The position numbers and the translations under genes are program-made. From NCBI RefSeq assembly GCF_014650555.1, contig NZ_BMVE01000003.1, positions 62,001-126,000 on the forward strand: 64,000 bases of DNA. The letters are read 5' to 3'. Positions 8,772 through 16,506 of the stretch are shown in pieces; within the stretch, counting starts at the first letter, position 1, and each line of letters starts with the position of its first letter. The DNA is from Streptomyces goshikiensis. GTDB taxonomy: Bacteria > Actinomycetota > Actinomycetes > Streptomycetales > Streptomycetaceae. The notes under the pieces are model-generated. The model was not told where the DNA came from, searched no databases, and was given only the letters and a program-made list of their open reading frames with translations.

Positions 8772-9434
8772 TCAGCGGCGGGCCGCGACCGCCGCCAGGG
8801 CGTCCTTGACCTCCTGCGCCACGCGGGCCGCGTCCTCGGGGTTGTTCACCACGTCGGTGCGGTTCATGTCGATGACGAGGACGTCACTGGCCGAGTAGTG
8901 CTTGTGCACCCAGTCGTCGTAGCCGGACCACAGCGTCCGGTAGTACTCGACGAGGGCCTCGTCCTGCTCGAAATCGCGGCCGCGCAGGCCGATGCGGTAC
9001 ATGACCGTCTCGAAGTCCGCCTTGAGGTAGACCATGAGGTCGGGCGCCTTGCGGTACGGCAGGCCCTCGATCTCGCGCATCATCTCGCCCAGCAGCCCCT
9101 CGTACACCTGCATCTCAAGGGAGCTGATCCGGCCCAGGCCGTGGTTGACCTTGGCGAAGTACCAGTCTTCGTAGATGGACCGGTCGAGGACGTTGTCGGC
9201 CCGGTGGTACGCGTCCTTGATCGCGGCGAACCGCGTCTGGAGGAAGTAGAGCTGGAGCAGGAAGGGGTAGCGCTTGGCCTGGATCTCCTCGGGGCTCGCC
9301 GTGTAGAAGAGCGGAAGGATCGGGTTGTCTTCCACGCTCTCGAAGAAGACCTCGCTGCCCAGCTCCTTGGCGATCAGTTCGGCGACGCTCGTCTTGCCGA
9401 TTCCGATCATGCCTCCGACGCAGATCACTAGCAT
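8772..9434 (-). CDS. deoxynucleoside kinase
   Basis: 220 aa. The P-loop is GGMIGIGKTS (residues 7-16), and DRSIYEDWYFAK (about 84-95) is the DRS motif that binds the deoxyribonucleoside. RIGLRGRDFEQDE (about 147-159) supplies the lid arginines. This matches the dNK/dGK-dAK family that phosphorylates deoxynucleosides with ATP in the salvage pathway. The ATG at 9434 follows AGGGAGAAGTGAGGT. A possible 40-codon reading frame overlaps its start upstream (9428-9550). It converges on the DUF3253 gene. Confidence 0.9.
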   Translation of the reverse strand: MLVICVGGMIGIGKTSVAELIAKELGSEVFFESVEDNPILPLFYTASPEEIQAKRYPFLLQLYFLQTRFAAIKDAYHRADNVLDRSIYEDWYFAKVNHGLGRISSLEMQVYEGLLGEMMREIEGLPYRKAPDLMVYLKADFETVMYRIGLRGRDFEQDEALVEYYRTLWSGYDDWVHKHYSASDVLVIDMNRTDVVNNPEDAARVAQEVKDALAAVAARR

Positions 9435-9550
9435 ACCTCACTTCTCCCTGGGGGTCTTCTGTTCCTGGGCCGGCGCGCGGGGCGTCCCACGTCAATGAGA
9501 CGCACGCCGGCGGTCACGCGATTCCCCGGGATCTTCGTGATCAGCGCCAT
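9428..9550 (-). CDS. possible 40-aa small ORF overlapping the kinase start
   Basis: An ATG at 9550 preceded by GAGG opens a frame beginning MALITKIPGNRVTAGVRLID, with an Arg/Pro-rich second half, ending in TAG 7 nt inside the kinase gene. The arrangement would couple its translation to the kinase. I recognise no domain. It could equally be an untranslated leader; codon bias alone cannot decide in so short a frame. Confidence 0.25.
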   Translation of the reverse strand: MALITKIPGNRVTAGVRLIDVGRPARRPRNRRPPGRSEVC

Positions 9551-9693
9551 GTGGTCCTCGTCCGGACCACGGCTCTGACCCAGGCCGCTCTCCTCGACGC
9601 GCACGGCGACGAGCCGCAGGTCCGCGGCCGTCCTGAATCTTAAGTGATGATCCGCCCCGCGCGGGCCAGAGCGGGGGCGGCCAAGACCGGGCG

Positions 9694-10245
9694 TCAGCGC
9701 CGCCCGCCGAACTCCCACGGGTGGATCTCGATGTCCGCGTAGCGCTCCACGGCCAGGACGCCGCGCGCCGCGTCGGCGTCCGGGGCCCGGACCAGCGCCG
9801 CCGTACCCAGCCAGGTGGTGGCGTCGTCGGACAGCAGCGGGCCGTACGCGATCAGGTCGTCCCGGCAGCCGGGCGCCGCGGTGAGGTCGGCGGCCCCGCC
9901 CGCGCCGAGCCCGAGGACCAGGTACCGGTTGCCCCCGGTCCGGCCGCCGGGGAAGTCCCACATGGTGCGCCCCAGCATGTCGCGCCAGCGCAGCAGCAGC
10001 ACGTCCCGGTACACGCCGGCCTGGTAGCCGGGCTCGTCGAAGGCGAACGCGCGCGCGGCGGCCGGATCGGGGAGGTCGACGATGTGCACGCTGCCGCTGG
10101 GGGCGTCGCCGCCGGGGGCGAAGGTCGGGCCCCGGGCGATCAGCTCCTTCTCGTACTGGTCCATGTAGGACCAGTGGCGTTCCAGCAGTTCCATGCGCAG
10201 GGCCGTGGAGCCGGGGCGATCGCGGTGGTAGCAGAAGAATTCCAT
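9694..10245 (-). CDS. YCII-domain protein
   Basis: 183 aa beginning MEFFCYHRDRPGS, with ELLERHWSYMDQYEKELIARGP (about residues 19-40) and GSVHIVDLPDPAAARAFAFDEPGYQAGVYRDV (about 50-81). This is the YCII/ferredoxin-like arrangement, with a His early and the DxP..A..F..DP(GY) segment. YCII proteins are small dimeric folds sometimes with enzymatic activity; this one has a longer C-terminal half (about 90 residues ending EIHPWEFGGRR), possibly a second degenerate copy. Function unknown. The 259 nt towards the kinase contain only the possible small ORF above. Confidence 0.7.
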   Translation of the reverse strand: MEFFCYHRDRPGSTALRMELLERHWSYMDQYEKELIARGPTFAPGGDAPSGSVHIVDLPDPAAARAFAFDEPGYQAGVYRDVLLLRWRDMLGRTMWDFPGGRTGGNRYLVLGLGAGGAADLTAAPGCRDDLIAYGPLLSDDATTWLGTAALVRAPDADAARGVLAVERYADIEIHPWEFGGRR

Positions 10246-10356
10246 GCTGCTGGACTCTCTCCGAGAACCGGCCGAAGATCAACGGTCCGGGGCCGGTGAA
10301 TGCCGCCCGGATGCCGGGGTAGGGGGATCCGCACCAGCCCGATCGAGGAGGTCGAA

Positions 10357-10545
10357 GTGAGCGTCGAGGACCCGTCCGGCAAACGAGCTCAGGAGATGCG
10401 CGACAAGGCGCAGGAGCTGGAGCAGGCCGCCCAGTACGCCGCCGATCCCGCGGAGCGGCAGCGGCTCACGCAGAAGGCGCTGCACATCCGCGAGAAGAGC
10501 GAGCAGGTGTACGGCTTCGGCGCCGGGACCATGGACCCCATGTAG
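10357..10545 (+). CDS. DUF6381-like small helical protein
   Basis: 62 aa with GTG start at 10357, preceded by GAGGAGG (10345-10351), which decides against an upstream ATG. The sequence is almost entirely charged helix: RAQEMRDKAQELEQAAQ followed by PAERQRLTQKALHIREKSEQ, ending GTMDPM. This pattern fits the streptomycete DUF6381 proteins. Likely cytoplasmic; function unknown. It converges on the nucleotidase gene with 19 nt between the stops. Confidence 0.65.
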   Translation: MSVEDPSGKRAQEMRDKAQELEQAAQYAADPAERQRLTQKALHIREKSEQVYGFGAGTMDPM

Positions 10546-10564
10546 CCCGGACGCGGCCGGCGGT

Positions 10565-11509
10565 TCAGGTGGTCGCGGGAGGCTGAGCGTTGACCACTCC
10601 GAAAGGGACGTGCACGCTCGGGGTGCCGTGCGCCGTGCCGTTCAGGTGGGAGACCTGGTCGTCGAAGAAGATGTGCGGGTCGAGGGTGCGCATCACCGCC
10701 GCCTTTTCGATGCCGCCGAGGAAGAAGGCGTCGTTGACCCGTAGCCCCCAGTCCTTGAGGCTCCGTATGGCGCGCTCATGGGTGGGGGCGTCCCGAGCGG
10801 TGACCAGGGACACCCGAAGGCGCGGCTGATACGCGGGATCGCCGCGCCGGCGCTCCTCCTCCCGGCGCTGGATGCGGTTGACGCCCGCGAGGAAGGGGCG
10901 CAGCGGTCCCGGATCGTGGGGGGTGGCGGCCTCGCGGACCTCGTGCGCGCGGAACTCGTCGAGTCCGAGGCTCTGGAAGACCCGCTCGGAGGCGTCGCCC
11001 GCCAGCACTCCGTCGAAGTCGAAGGCCATGCGGAGTTCGGGGTCGCTCTCGTCGTCGATGCGCGCCGTGTGGAGCACGTGGCCGGCGGGCAGTCCCGCCG
11101 CGACCGCGTCCCGGACGTCGGGTCCGTTGGCCGACAGGAACAGCGACATGTTCAGCGCGCGCATGAAGGAGTGCGAGGGGCGGCCCTGCCGGAACACCGC
11201 CCGGCTGATCGGCAGGTGGTGCGCCGTGATCGACCGCATGACCCGCAGCCCGGTGTCGGGGTCGTTGCGGGAGAGGATGATGACCTCGACCAGGGGGTCG
11301 GACCGGTCCGAGAGGTCGTTCAGCGACAGCAGGCGTCTGACGAAGGGGAAGGCCACCCCCTTGGCCAGGGCGTGGTCCGCGTGCGCCTCCTGGTAGGCCC
11401 GGTAGGCGTCCTCTCCTTGCTCCCGGAACACCGCGTCGCAGTCGGTCAGGTCGAACAGGGCGCTGGAGGCGATCCCCACCACCAGGCGACCGGACAGGTC
11501 GTACCGCAT
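10565..11509 (-). CDS. 5'-nucleotidase (NT5C1-like)
   Basis: 314 aa. The motif MAFDFDGVLAGD (about residues 168-179) is the HAD-type DxDG nucleophile/acid pair, and PHIFFDDQVSHLNGTA (about 285-300) gives the metal-binding aspartates. The N-terminal LVVGIASSALFDLT and VEVIILSRNDPDTGLRV also match the cytosolic 5'-nucleotidase family of dephosphorylating enzymes. The ATG at 11509 (MRYDLSGRLVVG) is used; a longer in-frame extension to 11815 has no support. The upstream region is shared with ramR. Confidence 0.8.
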   Translation of the reverse strand: MRYDLSGRLVVGIASSALFDLTDCDAVFREQGEDAYRAYQEAHADHALAKGVAFPFVRRLLSLNDLSDRSDPLVEVIILSRNDPDTGLRVMRSITAHHLPISRAVFRQGRPSHSFMRALNMSLFLSANGPDVRDAVAAGLPAGHVLHTARIDDESDPELRMAFDFDGVLAGDASERVFQSLGLDEFRAHEVREAATPHDPGPLRPFLAGVNRIQRREEERRRGDPAYQPRLRVSLVTARDAPTHERAIRSLKDWGLRVNDAFFLGGIEKAAVMRTLDPHIFFDDQVSHLNGTAHGTPSVHVPFGVVNAQPPATT

Positions 11510-11871
11510 GAAGCCCCCCGTTGAACGCGATCGGAACGATGGGGGGCTTATCGCCCTCCGGCATATGCGGAAAACGTCCGCCGGGGTGATTCTGAGGTCC
11601 CGGACGGGCCCTCGGCGGCCCCCGGGCGGTGTGCGGAGCCGCACCCATGCGGGCGGAATCAGCCCATCCGGTTGTTGGGTCCGCGCTCCGGCGGGCGGGG
11701 GTTTCGCGATGCCTGCCGAGGTCGGGCGGCCGTGGGCTGCGCGGGAGCGGCGGGAGGCGGGCGTCAGGCTTCGGCCACCCGCTCCCGCGCGCCGCATGCC
11801 GTGACGTTCCCGCACGGCACTGGCTGGGCAGCCGGTTGGTGCTGATTGATCGTCACGTGAGGGGAACCGCG
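11510..11871. other. 362-nt divergent intergenic region
   Basis: Non-coding as far as I can tell. It separates the leftward nucleotidase from the rightward ramR-like gene and must contain both promoters. A GAGGGGAA ribosome site precedes ramR. I saw no strong inverted repeat. A frame running through it on the plus strand is Arg/Pro-rich and looks like a GC artefact. Confidence 0.5.
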
Positions 11872-12477
11872 ATGACCAAGGTTCTGGTGCTGCACAGCGT
11901 GTGTCTGGTGAGGTCCGCCCTCGCCGCGCTGCTGAGAACCGAGGGTGACTTCGATGTCACCTCCTGCGGCTGGCGCGCCGCCGGGCGCCAGGCGGCGTCC
12001 TTACGGCCCGACGTGGCCGTGGTGGACCTCGACTGTCCGGGGGCGTCGGCGGCCCTGCTCGCGGACGCCGACGCCGCTCGTCCGCTCCCGCGCTCCACGC
12101 CGCTGCTCGTCCTCGCCCGCGCCGACACCCCCGGCTCGCTGCGGCGCGCCTTCCTGACCCAGGCGCAGGGTTACGTCGACAAGGACGGCTCGCCCGCCCG
12201 GCTGGTCCGGGCCATCGGCAGGGTCGCGGCCGGGGAACGCTCCATCGACGCCACGCTCGCCTCGGCCTTCATGGAGGCCGACCCCATGCCGCTCAGCCCG
12301 CGCGAGCTGAGCGTGCTGGCCCGGGCCGCCGAGGGCGACTCGATCGCGGAGATAGCCCGCGCCCTGCACCTCGCCAGCGGAACCGTACGGAACTACATGG
12401 CCGCCGTGACGCGGAAGACCGGCGCCCGAAACCGGATCGATGCCATCCGGATTTCCCGGCGGGCCGGCTGGGTCTGA
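11872..12477 (+). CDS. ramR: RamR/AmfR-type atypical response regulator
   Basis: 201 aa: receiver-like domain (1-120) and NarL/LuxR helix-turn-helix (about 140-201; LSPRELSVLARAAEGDSIAE, then GTVRNYMAAVTRKTGARNR). The receiver is atypical: the usual acidic pair at the start of the fold is replaced (VLVLHSVCLVR), although Asp52/Asp54 (VVDLD) remain, so control by phosphorylation is doubtful. RamR/AmfR activates the lanthipeptide operon and aerial growth in streptomycetes. Codon 44 is TTA (12001-12003), which requires the developmentally regulated bldA tRNA. It is convergent with ramB, 31 nt between stops. The name is assigned from domain type plus position next to ramCSAB. Confidence 0.85.
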   Translation: MTKVLVLHSVCLVRSALAALLRTEGDFDVTSCGWRAAGRQAASLRPDVAVVDLDCPGASAALLADADAARPLPRSTPLLVLARADTPGSLRRAFLTQAQGYVDKDGSPARLVRAIGRVAAGERSIDATLASAFMEADPMPLSPRELSVLARAAEGDSIAEIARALHLASGTVRNYMAAVTRKTGARNRIDAIRISRRAGWV

Positions 12478-12508
12478 GACCCCGGCGCCGGTTCCCCCGA
12501 AGCCCGCT

Positions 12509-14251
12509 TCACCCCCGCGCGTTCCACAGACCCACCAGATCCCGGTACAGGGGCGACCTGGCCGGGAGCTCCGCATGCGTGCCGCACACCGCCCGGGTCC
12601 CGTCGAGTACGAGGACCCGGTCGGCCCTGGCGGCGGAGGAGATGCGGTGGGCGACCACCACCAGGGTCCCGGGGCGCGCGGCGAGCGCCCGCTCGGCGCG
12701 TTCCTCCGTCCGCAGGTCGAGGTGGCAGGTGGCCTCGTCCAGCAGGAGCAGCGGGGCGGGGGAGAGGTAGGCGGCGGTGAGGGCGAGGTGCTGGCGCTCG
12801 CCCGGCGAGAGCCGGGCCGGGTCGACGGCCCCGTCCAGCCCGCCGAGCCGGTCCACGAGCCCGTCCGAGCCGAGGGCGGCCGTGGCCCGCTCCACCTCGG
12901 CCCCGGATACCGGGCCGGGGCACAGGTGGGTCAGGTTCTCGCGGACCGTCCCCGTGAACACGTACGCCTGCTGGGGCAACAGGGTCCGCCGAAGATCGGG
13001 CCCGGGCCCGGTGACGCCCTGCGCGGGGGCACCCGCCACCCGTACGGTTCCCCCGCCGGGCGGCAGCAGGCCGGCGATCAGGGCGGTGAGCGTGGACTTG
13101 CCGATGCCGCTCGGCCCCACCACGGCCAGGTGCTCGCCCGCCCCGACCGTCAGGTCGAGCCCGTCGATCACCGGCTGCGCGCGGGGCCCGTAGGCGAACC
13201 ACACCCCCCGCAGCTCAACGGCGACACCCGGCCCGGCCCCCACGCCGGGGGCCGCCTCCGGGGCCGTGGTCGCGGCGGGGGAGTCCGATTGGGGGGTGCA
13301 GAAGCGGTCCAGTACCACCAGGAGCCGGGTGCCCGCCGCGCCCACCGCCGTCATCAGGGCGTCCAGGGCGGGCAGCAGCGACTGCACGAGGTAGGTGAGG
13401 GCCCCGGCCACCGCCCCCGCGCTCACCCCGCGCCCGAGCAGCCACGGCGTCCCGGCCAGCAGCGCGACGACCGGCAACCGGCCGGCGACGCCCAGGGCCA
13501 GCGTGCGCAGGGCGGTCCAGCGCGCGAGGCGCCCGGTCAGCCGCTCCTGCTCGGCGATCAGCCGCTCCACCGGGGCTCCGGCGCTCGCCCCGCCGCCGCA
13601 GGCGACGACGTCGCGCAGCCCCGCCGCCAGTTCGCCGGCGCGCCCGGACAGCGCCTCGTCGGCGTCGAGCGCCGCCCGCTGCACGCGCGCCATCGGGCGC
13701 AACGTGGCCAGGAACCCTGCCGTACCCAGGAGCAGCGCGGGCAGTACGAGGACCAGCAGGACGGGATCCAGCGCGGCCAGCCCCAGCAGCGCTCCCAGGG
13801 CGGTGAAGACGAACGACCGGGCGACCAGGACCAGTCCGGCGAAGGAGTCCCGGGCCATCTCGGTCTGCTGCGTGAGCCGGGAGACGGCGCCCGCGTCACC
13901 GGCCCGCCCGGGGTCGGCGACGGCCCGCCCGATCGCCTGGCGTACGGAACGCCGCACCAGGCCGTCCCGCAGGGGCTCGACCAGGTCGGCGAGCCCGCCG
14001 AACACTCCGCGCAGGGCGAGGGCACCGAGCAGGGCCCCCGCGCCGGCCACGGCCAGCCAGCCGAGTCCGGTGCCGGTGCGCCCGGCGAGGAAGCCGTCGT
14101 CGAGGGCGCGGGCGACCGCGTAGCCGCCGAGGAAGGTGTGCGCGGACTCCAGCAGGGACCAGAGCGCGAGCCGCCGCAGCGACCGGTACCGCCCGCGCAG
14201 GAAGCGGCGGCCCTCGCGGGACACCCGGCGCCAGGAGCCGTCCCCGCTCAT
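12509..14251 (-). CDS. ramB: ABC transporter, fused membrane/ATPase subunit (RamB/AmfB)
   Basis: 580 aa half-transporter: six-helix membrane domain (about 20-330) and ATPase domain (about 350-570). Walker A is GPSGIGKST, Walker B LLLLDEAT followed by a His-switch segment VVVAHRIS. The ABC signature is degenerate (LSPGERQ instead of LSGGQ). Its ATG overlaps the stop of ramA by four bases (ATGA), so it pairs with RamA as a heterodimer. Expected role: export of the SapB-like lanthipeptide. A large in-frame extension upstream to 15805 lies inside ramA in another frame and is not coding. Confidence 0.85.
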   Translation of the reverse strand: MSGDGSWRRVSREGRRFLRGRYRSLRRLALWSLLESAHTFLGGYAVARALDDGFLAGRTGTGLGWLAVAGAGALLGALALRGVFGGLADLVEPLRDGLVRRSVRQAIGRAVADPGRAGDAGAVSRLTQQTEMARDSFAGLVLVARSFVFTALGALLGLAALDPVLLVLVLPALLLGTAGFLATLRPMARVQRAALDADEALSGRAGELAAGLRDVVACGGGASAGAPVERLIAEQERLTGRLARWTALRTLALGVAGRLPVVALLAGTPWLLGRGVSAGAVAGALTYLVQSLLPALDALMTAVGAAGTRLLVVLDRFCTPQSDSPAATTAPEAAPGVGAGPGVAVELRGVWFAYGPRAQPVIDGLDLTVGAGEHLAVVGPSGIGKSTLTALIAGLLPPGGGTVRVAGAPAQGVTGPGPDLRRTLLPQQAYVFTGTVRENLTHLCPGPVSGAEVERATAALGSDGLVDRLGGLDGAVDPARLSPGERQHLALTAAYLSPAPLLLLDEATCHLDLRTEERAERALAARPGTLVVVAHRISSAARADRVLVLDGTRAVCGTHAELPARSPLYRDLVGLWNARG

Positions 14252-16302
14252 CGGACCGTCTTCCGGCCGGGCGCCCGCCGCCCGCCGCCGCCCGCCGCGG
14301 CCGACCCCGTTCCGGCACTCGCTCCCGCGTCCGGCCCCTCGCCCGGCGCCGCACCCGTTCGCGGGCCCGCTGCCGCCGCCGGCCCCGTGTCTAGTTCCGA
14401 GCCCGTTCCTTGGGCCCGTGCCGGGGCCGCGCCCGTTGCCGCGTCGGAGCCCGTGTTCCGCTGCGCGCCTGGTCTTCCGGCGGCAGGCGGTGCCGGTGCC
14501 GCCGCCAGTGCCGAGGCCGCCGCTGGCTTCGTGTCCGGTTCCGAGCCCGTTCCCTCGGCCCGTGCCGCCGCCGGGTCCGTGCCGGTGGCGAACACCGCGC
14601 GGTAGGCCGGGTCTCGCCAGAGCTCCGTGTGGGGGCCGGTCGCGCGGACGCGTCCCGCGTCGAGCCAGACGACGAGGTCCGCGCGGGCGGCCGAGGAGAT
14701 GCGGTGGGCGACGACGAGGCGGGTGCCCGGGCGGACGTCGTGGGTCAGGGCGCGCTCCACCTCCCGGGCGGTGAGGGTGTCCAGGCTCGACGTCGCGTCG
14801 TCCAGGACGAGCAGCCGCCCGGCGCGGCAGAACGCCCGCGCCAGGCCCAGGCGTTGCAGCTCCCCGCCGGACAGTGGCGCGTCCGGCAGCGCCGTGTCGT
14901 AGCCGTCGGGCAGGCGGCGTACGAAGGCGTCCGCCCCGGCCGCCCGCGCCGCGGCGCGTACGTTCTCCGGGGTCGGCGCCGGCCCGCTGCCGAATGCGAT
15001 GGCGGCCGCGACGTCCTCCCCGAACAGGGCGGGCCGCTCGAAGGCGTGGCCGACCTCCCGGCGCAGCTCCCCGGCGGACAGTTCGTCCAGCGGTACGCCG
15101 TCCAGCAGGACCCGCCCCGCGTTGCAGGCGGTGAGCCGCCCCGCCACCGCGGCCAGCGTCGTCTTGCCGGAGCCCGAGCGGCCGACGACGGCCGCGGTCG
15201 TCCCGCCGGGGATCCGCAGGTCGATGTCGCGCAGCACCGCGGTGCCCCCGCGGAGGACCCGCACCCCGCGCAGCTCCAGCGCGCCCGGCCCGCCCGGTGG
15301 CAACCGGCGTACCCCCTGGGGGAGTTCCGGCAGTTCGAAGAGGGCCGCCGTGCGGCGCGCGGCGGCGCGGCCGCGCACCACCGCCGCCAGCCGCCCCGTC
15401 ACGGCGCCGACCCCGGCCGCGAGTCCCGCGTAGCGGACCGCGGCGAGGAGCCCGCCGACGCCGAGGGCCCCCTCGGCGAGGCGGACCCCGCCCACGCCGA
15501 GGACGACGTACAGCAGCAGCGGCATCAGGGCGCCCGTGCGCGCCATGGTCGTGCCGTAGATCCGCCAGGTCTCCCGCCCCTCGGCGCCGAGTTCCGACAA
15601 CCGGCTCAGCACGCGCGCCTGTTCGCGCTCGGCGGTGCCGGCGGCGGCGATGGTACGGGCGCCCGCGAGGGCCTCCACGAGGCGGCCGGCCATCGCGAGC
15701 TGTACTTCCTGGTAACGGCCCACACTCGCCCCCGAGTCGCGGGCGAACGCCCTCAACAGCAGCGCCAACAAGGGGAGTCCGGCGAGGAACGCCAGCGCGG
15801 TCCATACGTCGACCAGGACCAGCGCCACGAGTCCGCCGAGCGGCGCCAGCAGGGCCACGGCCGCGCCCACCACGGCCGCCGGTACGGCGCCGGCGGTGGT
15901 GGCCTGGGCGGTCAGCCGGGCGGAGAGCTCACCGGGGGAGTGGCGGGCGGCGTGGTGCGGCGCGGCCCGCAGCAGCCGGCCCAGTCCCAGGCGCCGCAGC
16001 CAGGCGGTGGAGCGGGCGTCGACGCCGCCGGTGAGGCGGGCCGTCACCGCGTCGAGCAGTACCTCGGCGGCGATCACCGCCGCGCACCACGCGGTCCACC
16101 GGGCGCCGCCGGGATCCTGTCGCAGCAGCAGGTCGAGGGTGTGGCCGAGGACCGCCGGTTCGGCCAGGGCCGCGCAGGCGGCGGCCACCGAACAGACGGC
16201 GGCGGCGGCGAGACGGCCGCCGCTGTGTCGCGCGGCCGCCCGCAGCGCCCGGTCGGCGCCGCGGGCGGCCTCCGCCTCACGGGTGGGATCGGGTGCGGTC
16301 AT
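14248..16302 (-). CDS. ramA: ABC transporter, fused membrane/ATPase subunit (RamA/AmfA) with long tail
   Basis: 684 aa, longer than a usual half-transporter of about 580-600. Membrane domain about 30-320, ATPase about 340-570 with Walker A GRSGSGKTT, signature LSGGELQ and Walker B LLVLDDATSS, where the catalytic glutamate is replaced by Asp. That is typical of the degenerate site in heterodimeric exporters and complements RamB. The last ~100 residues are Ala/Gly/Pro/Thr-rich with imperfect repeats (GTGSEPDTKP, GTGSELDTGP) and no recognisable domain. The ATG at 16302 has CTGGAG upstream. It follows ramS after 66 nt that hold a strong hairpin. Confidence 0.85.
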   Translation of the reverse strand: MTAPDPTREAEAARGADRALRAAARHSGGRLAAAAVCSVAAACAALAEPAVLGHTLDLLLRQDPGGARWTAWCAAVIAAEVLLDAVTARLTGGVDARSTAWLRRLGLGRLLRAAPHHAARHSPGELSARLTAQATTAGAVPAAVVGAAVALLAPLGGLVALVLVDVWTALAFLAGLPLLALLLRAFARDSGASVGRYQEVQLAMAGRLVEALAGARTIAAAGTAEREQARVLSRLSELGAEGRETWRIYGTTMARTGALMPLLLYVVLGVGGVRLAEGALGVGGLLAAVRYAGLAAGVGAVTGRLAAVVRGRAAARRTAALFELPELPQGVRRLPPGGPGALELRGVRVLRGGTAVLRDIDLRIPGGTTAAVVGRSGSGKTTLAAVAGRLTACNAGRVLLDGVPLDELSAGELRREVGHAFERPALFGEDVAAAIAFGSGPAPTPENVRAAARAAGADAFVRRLPDGYDTALPDAPLSGGELQRLGLARAFCRAGRLLVLDDATSSLDTLTAREVERALTHDVRPGTRLVVAHRISSAARADLVVWLDAGRVRATGPHTELWRDPAYRAVFATGTDPAAARAEGTGSEPDTKPAAASALAAAPAPPAAGRPGAQRNTGSDAATGAAPARAQGTGSELDTGPAAAAGPRTGAAPGEGPDAGASAGTGSAAAGGGGRRAPGRKTVR

Positions 16303-16327
16303 GGGCGACGGCTCCAGGGGTGTGGTG

Positions 16328-16357
16328 CGGGCCCGGGCGGAGAACCGCCCGGGCCCG
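16328..16357 (-). terminator. hairpin between ramS and ramA (terminator/attenuator candidate)
   Basis: Perfect inverted repeat with 13-bp arms (16328-16340 and 16345-16357) and an AGAA loop, 11 nt after the ramS stop. No T-run follows, so it could stop transcription only partly and reduce transporter expression relative to the peptide, or protect the ramCS mRNA 3' end. Confidence 0.6.
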
Positions 16358-16368
16358 ATAGGACCTGA

Positions 16369-16506
16369 CTAGTTACAGGTCGTGATGCTCAGGCTGCTGT
16401 CGCCGCAGAGGAGCAGGCTGGCGCGGCTGCCGCCACCGCCACCGTGCGCGGCCTCGGTGGTCTCTTCCTTCGGGGTTTCCATCGACTGCAGGTCGAGAAG
16501 CGTCAT
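16369..16506 (-). CDS. ramS: SapB-like class III lanthipeptide precursor (RamS/AmfS)
   Basis: 45 aa. The leader carries LLDLQSMETPKE (residues 3-14), the recognition motif of class III leaders. The C-terminal SRASLLLCGDSSLSITTCN is, as I recall it, the core of Streptomyces coelicolor SapB, with two Ser-x-x-Ser-x-x-x-Cys-type ring elements. After dehydration and cyclisation by RamC this becomes the surfactant peptide that helps aerial hyphae break surface tension. The stretch before the core is HGGGGG, whereas SapB begins with Thr-Gly there. Its ATG overlaps the ramC stop (ATGA), with AGAGGAA upstream, so translation is coupled. Confidence 0.95.
   Translation of the reverse strand: MTLLDLQSMETPKEETTEAAHGGGGGSRASLLLCGDSSLSITTCN

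Noticed and set aside
12440..14605. 721-aa open frame antiparallel to ramB
   Set aside because: It is a Gln/Gly/Arg/Pro-rich shadow, with no domain, opposite a clear ABC transporter; such frames are common in very GC-rich DNA.
14252..15805. In-frame upstream extension of ramB to a 1098-aa protein
   Set aside because: The extension lies inside ramA in another frame; the ATGA overlap at 14248-14251 gives the real start.
14410..16368. 652-aa plus-strand frame across ramA
   Set aside because: Shadow of the ABC transporter in the other strand; composition Arg/Gln/Gly-rich and no motif.
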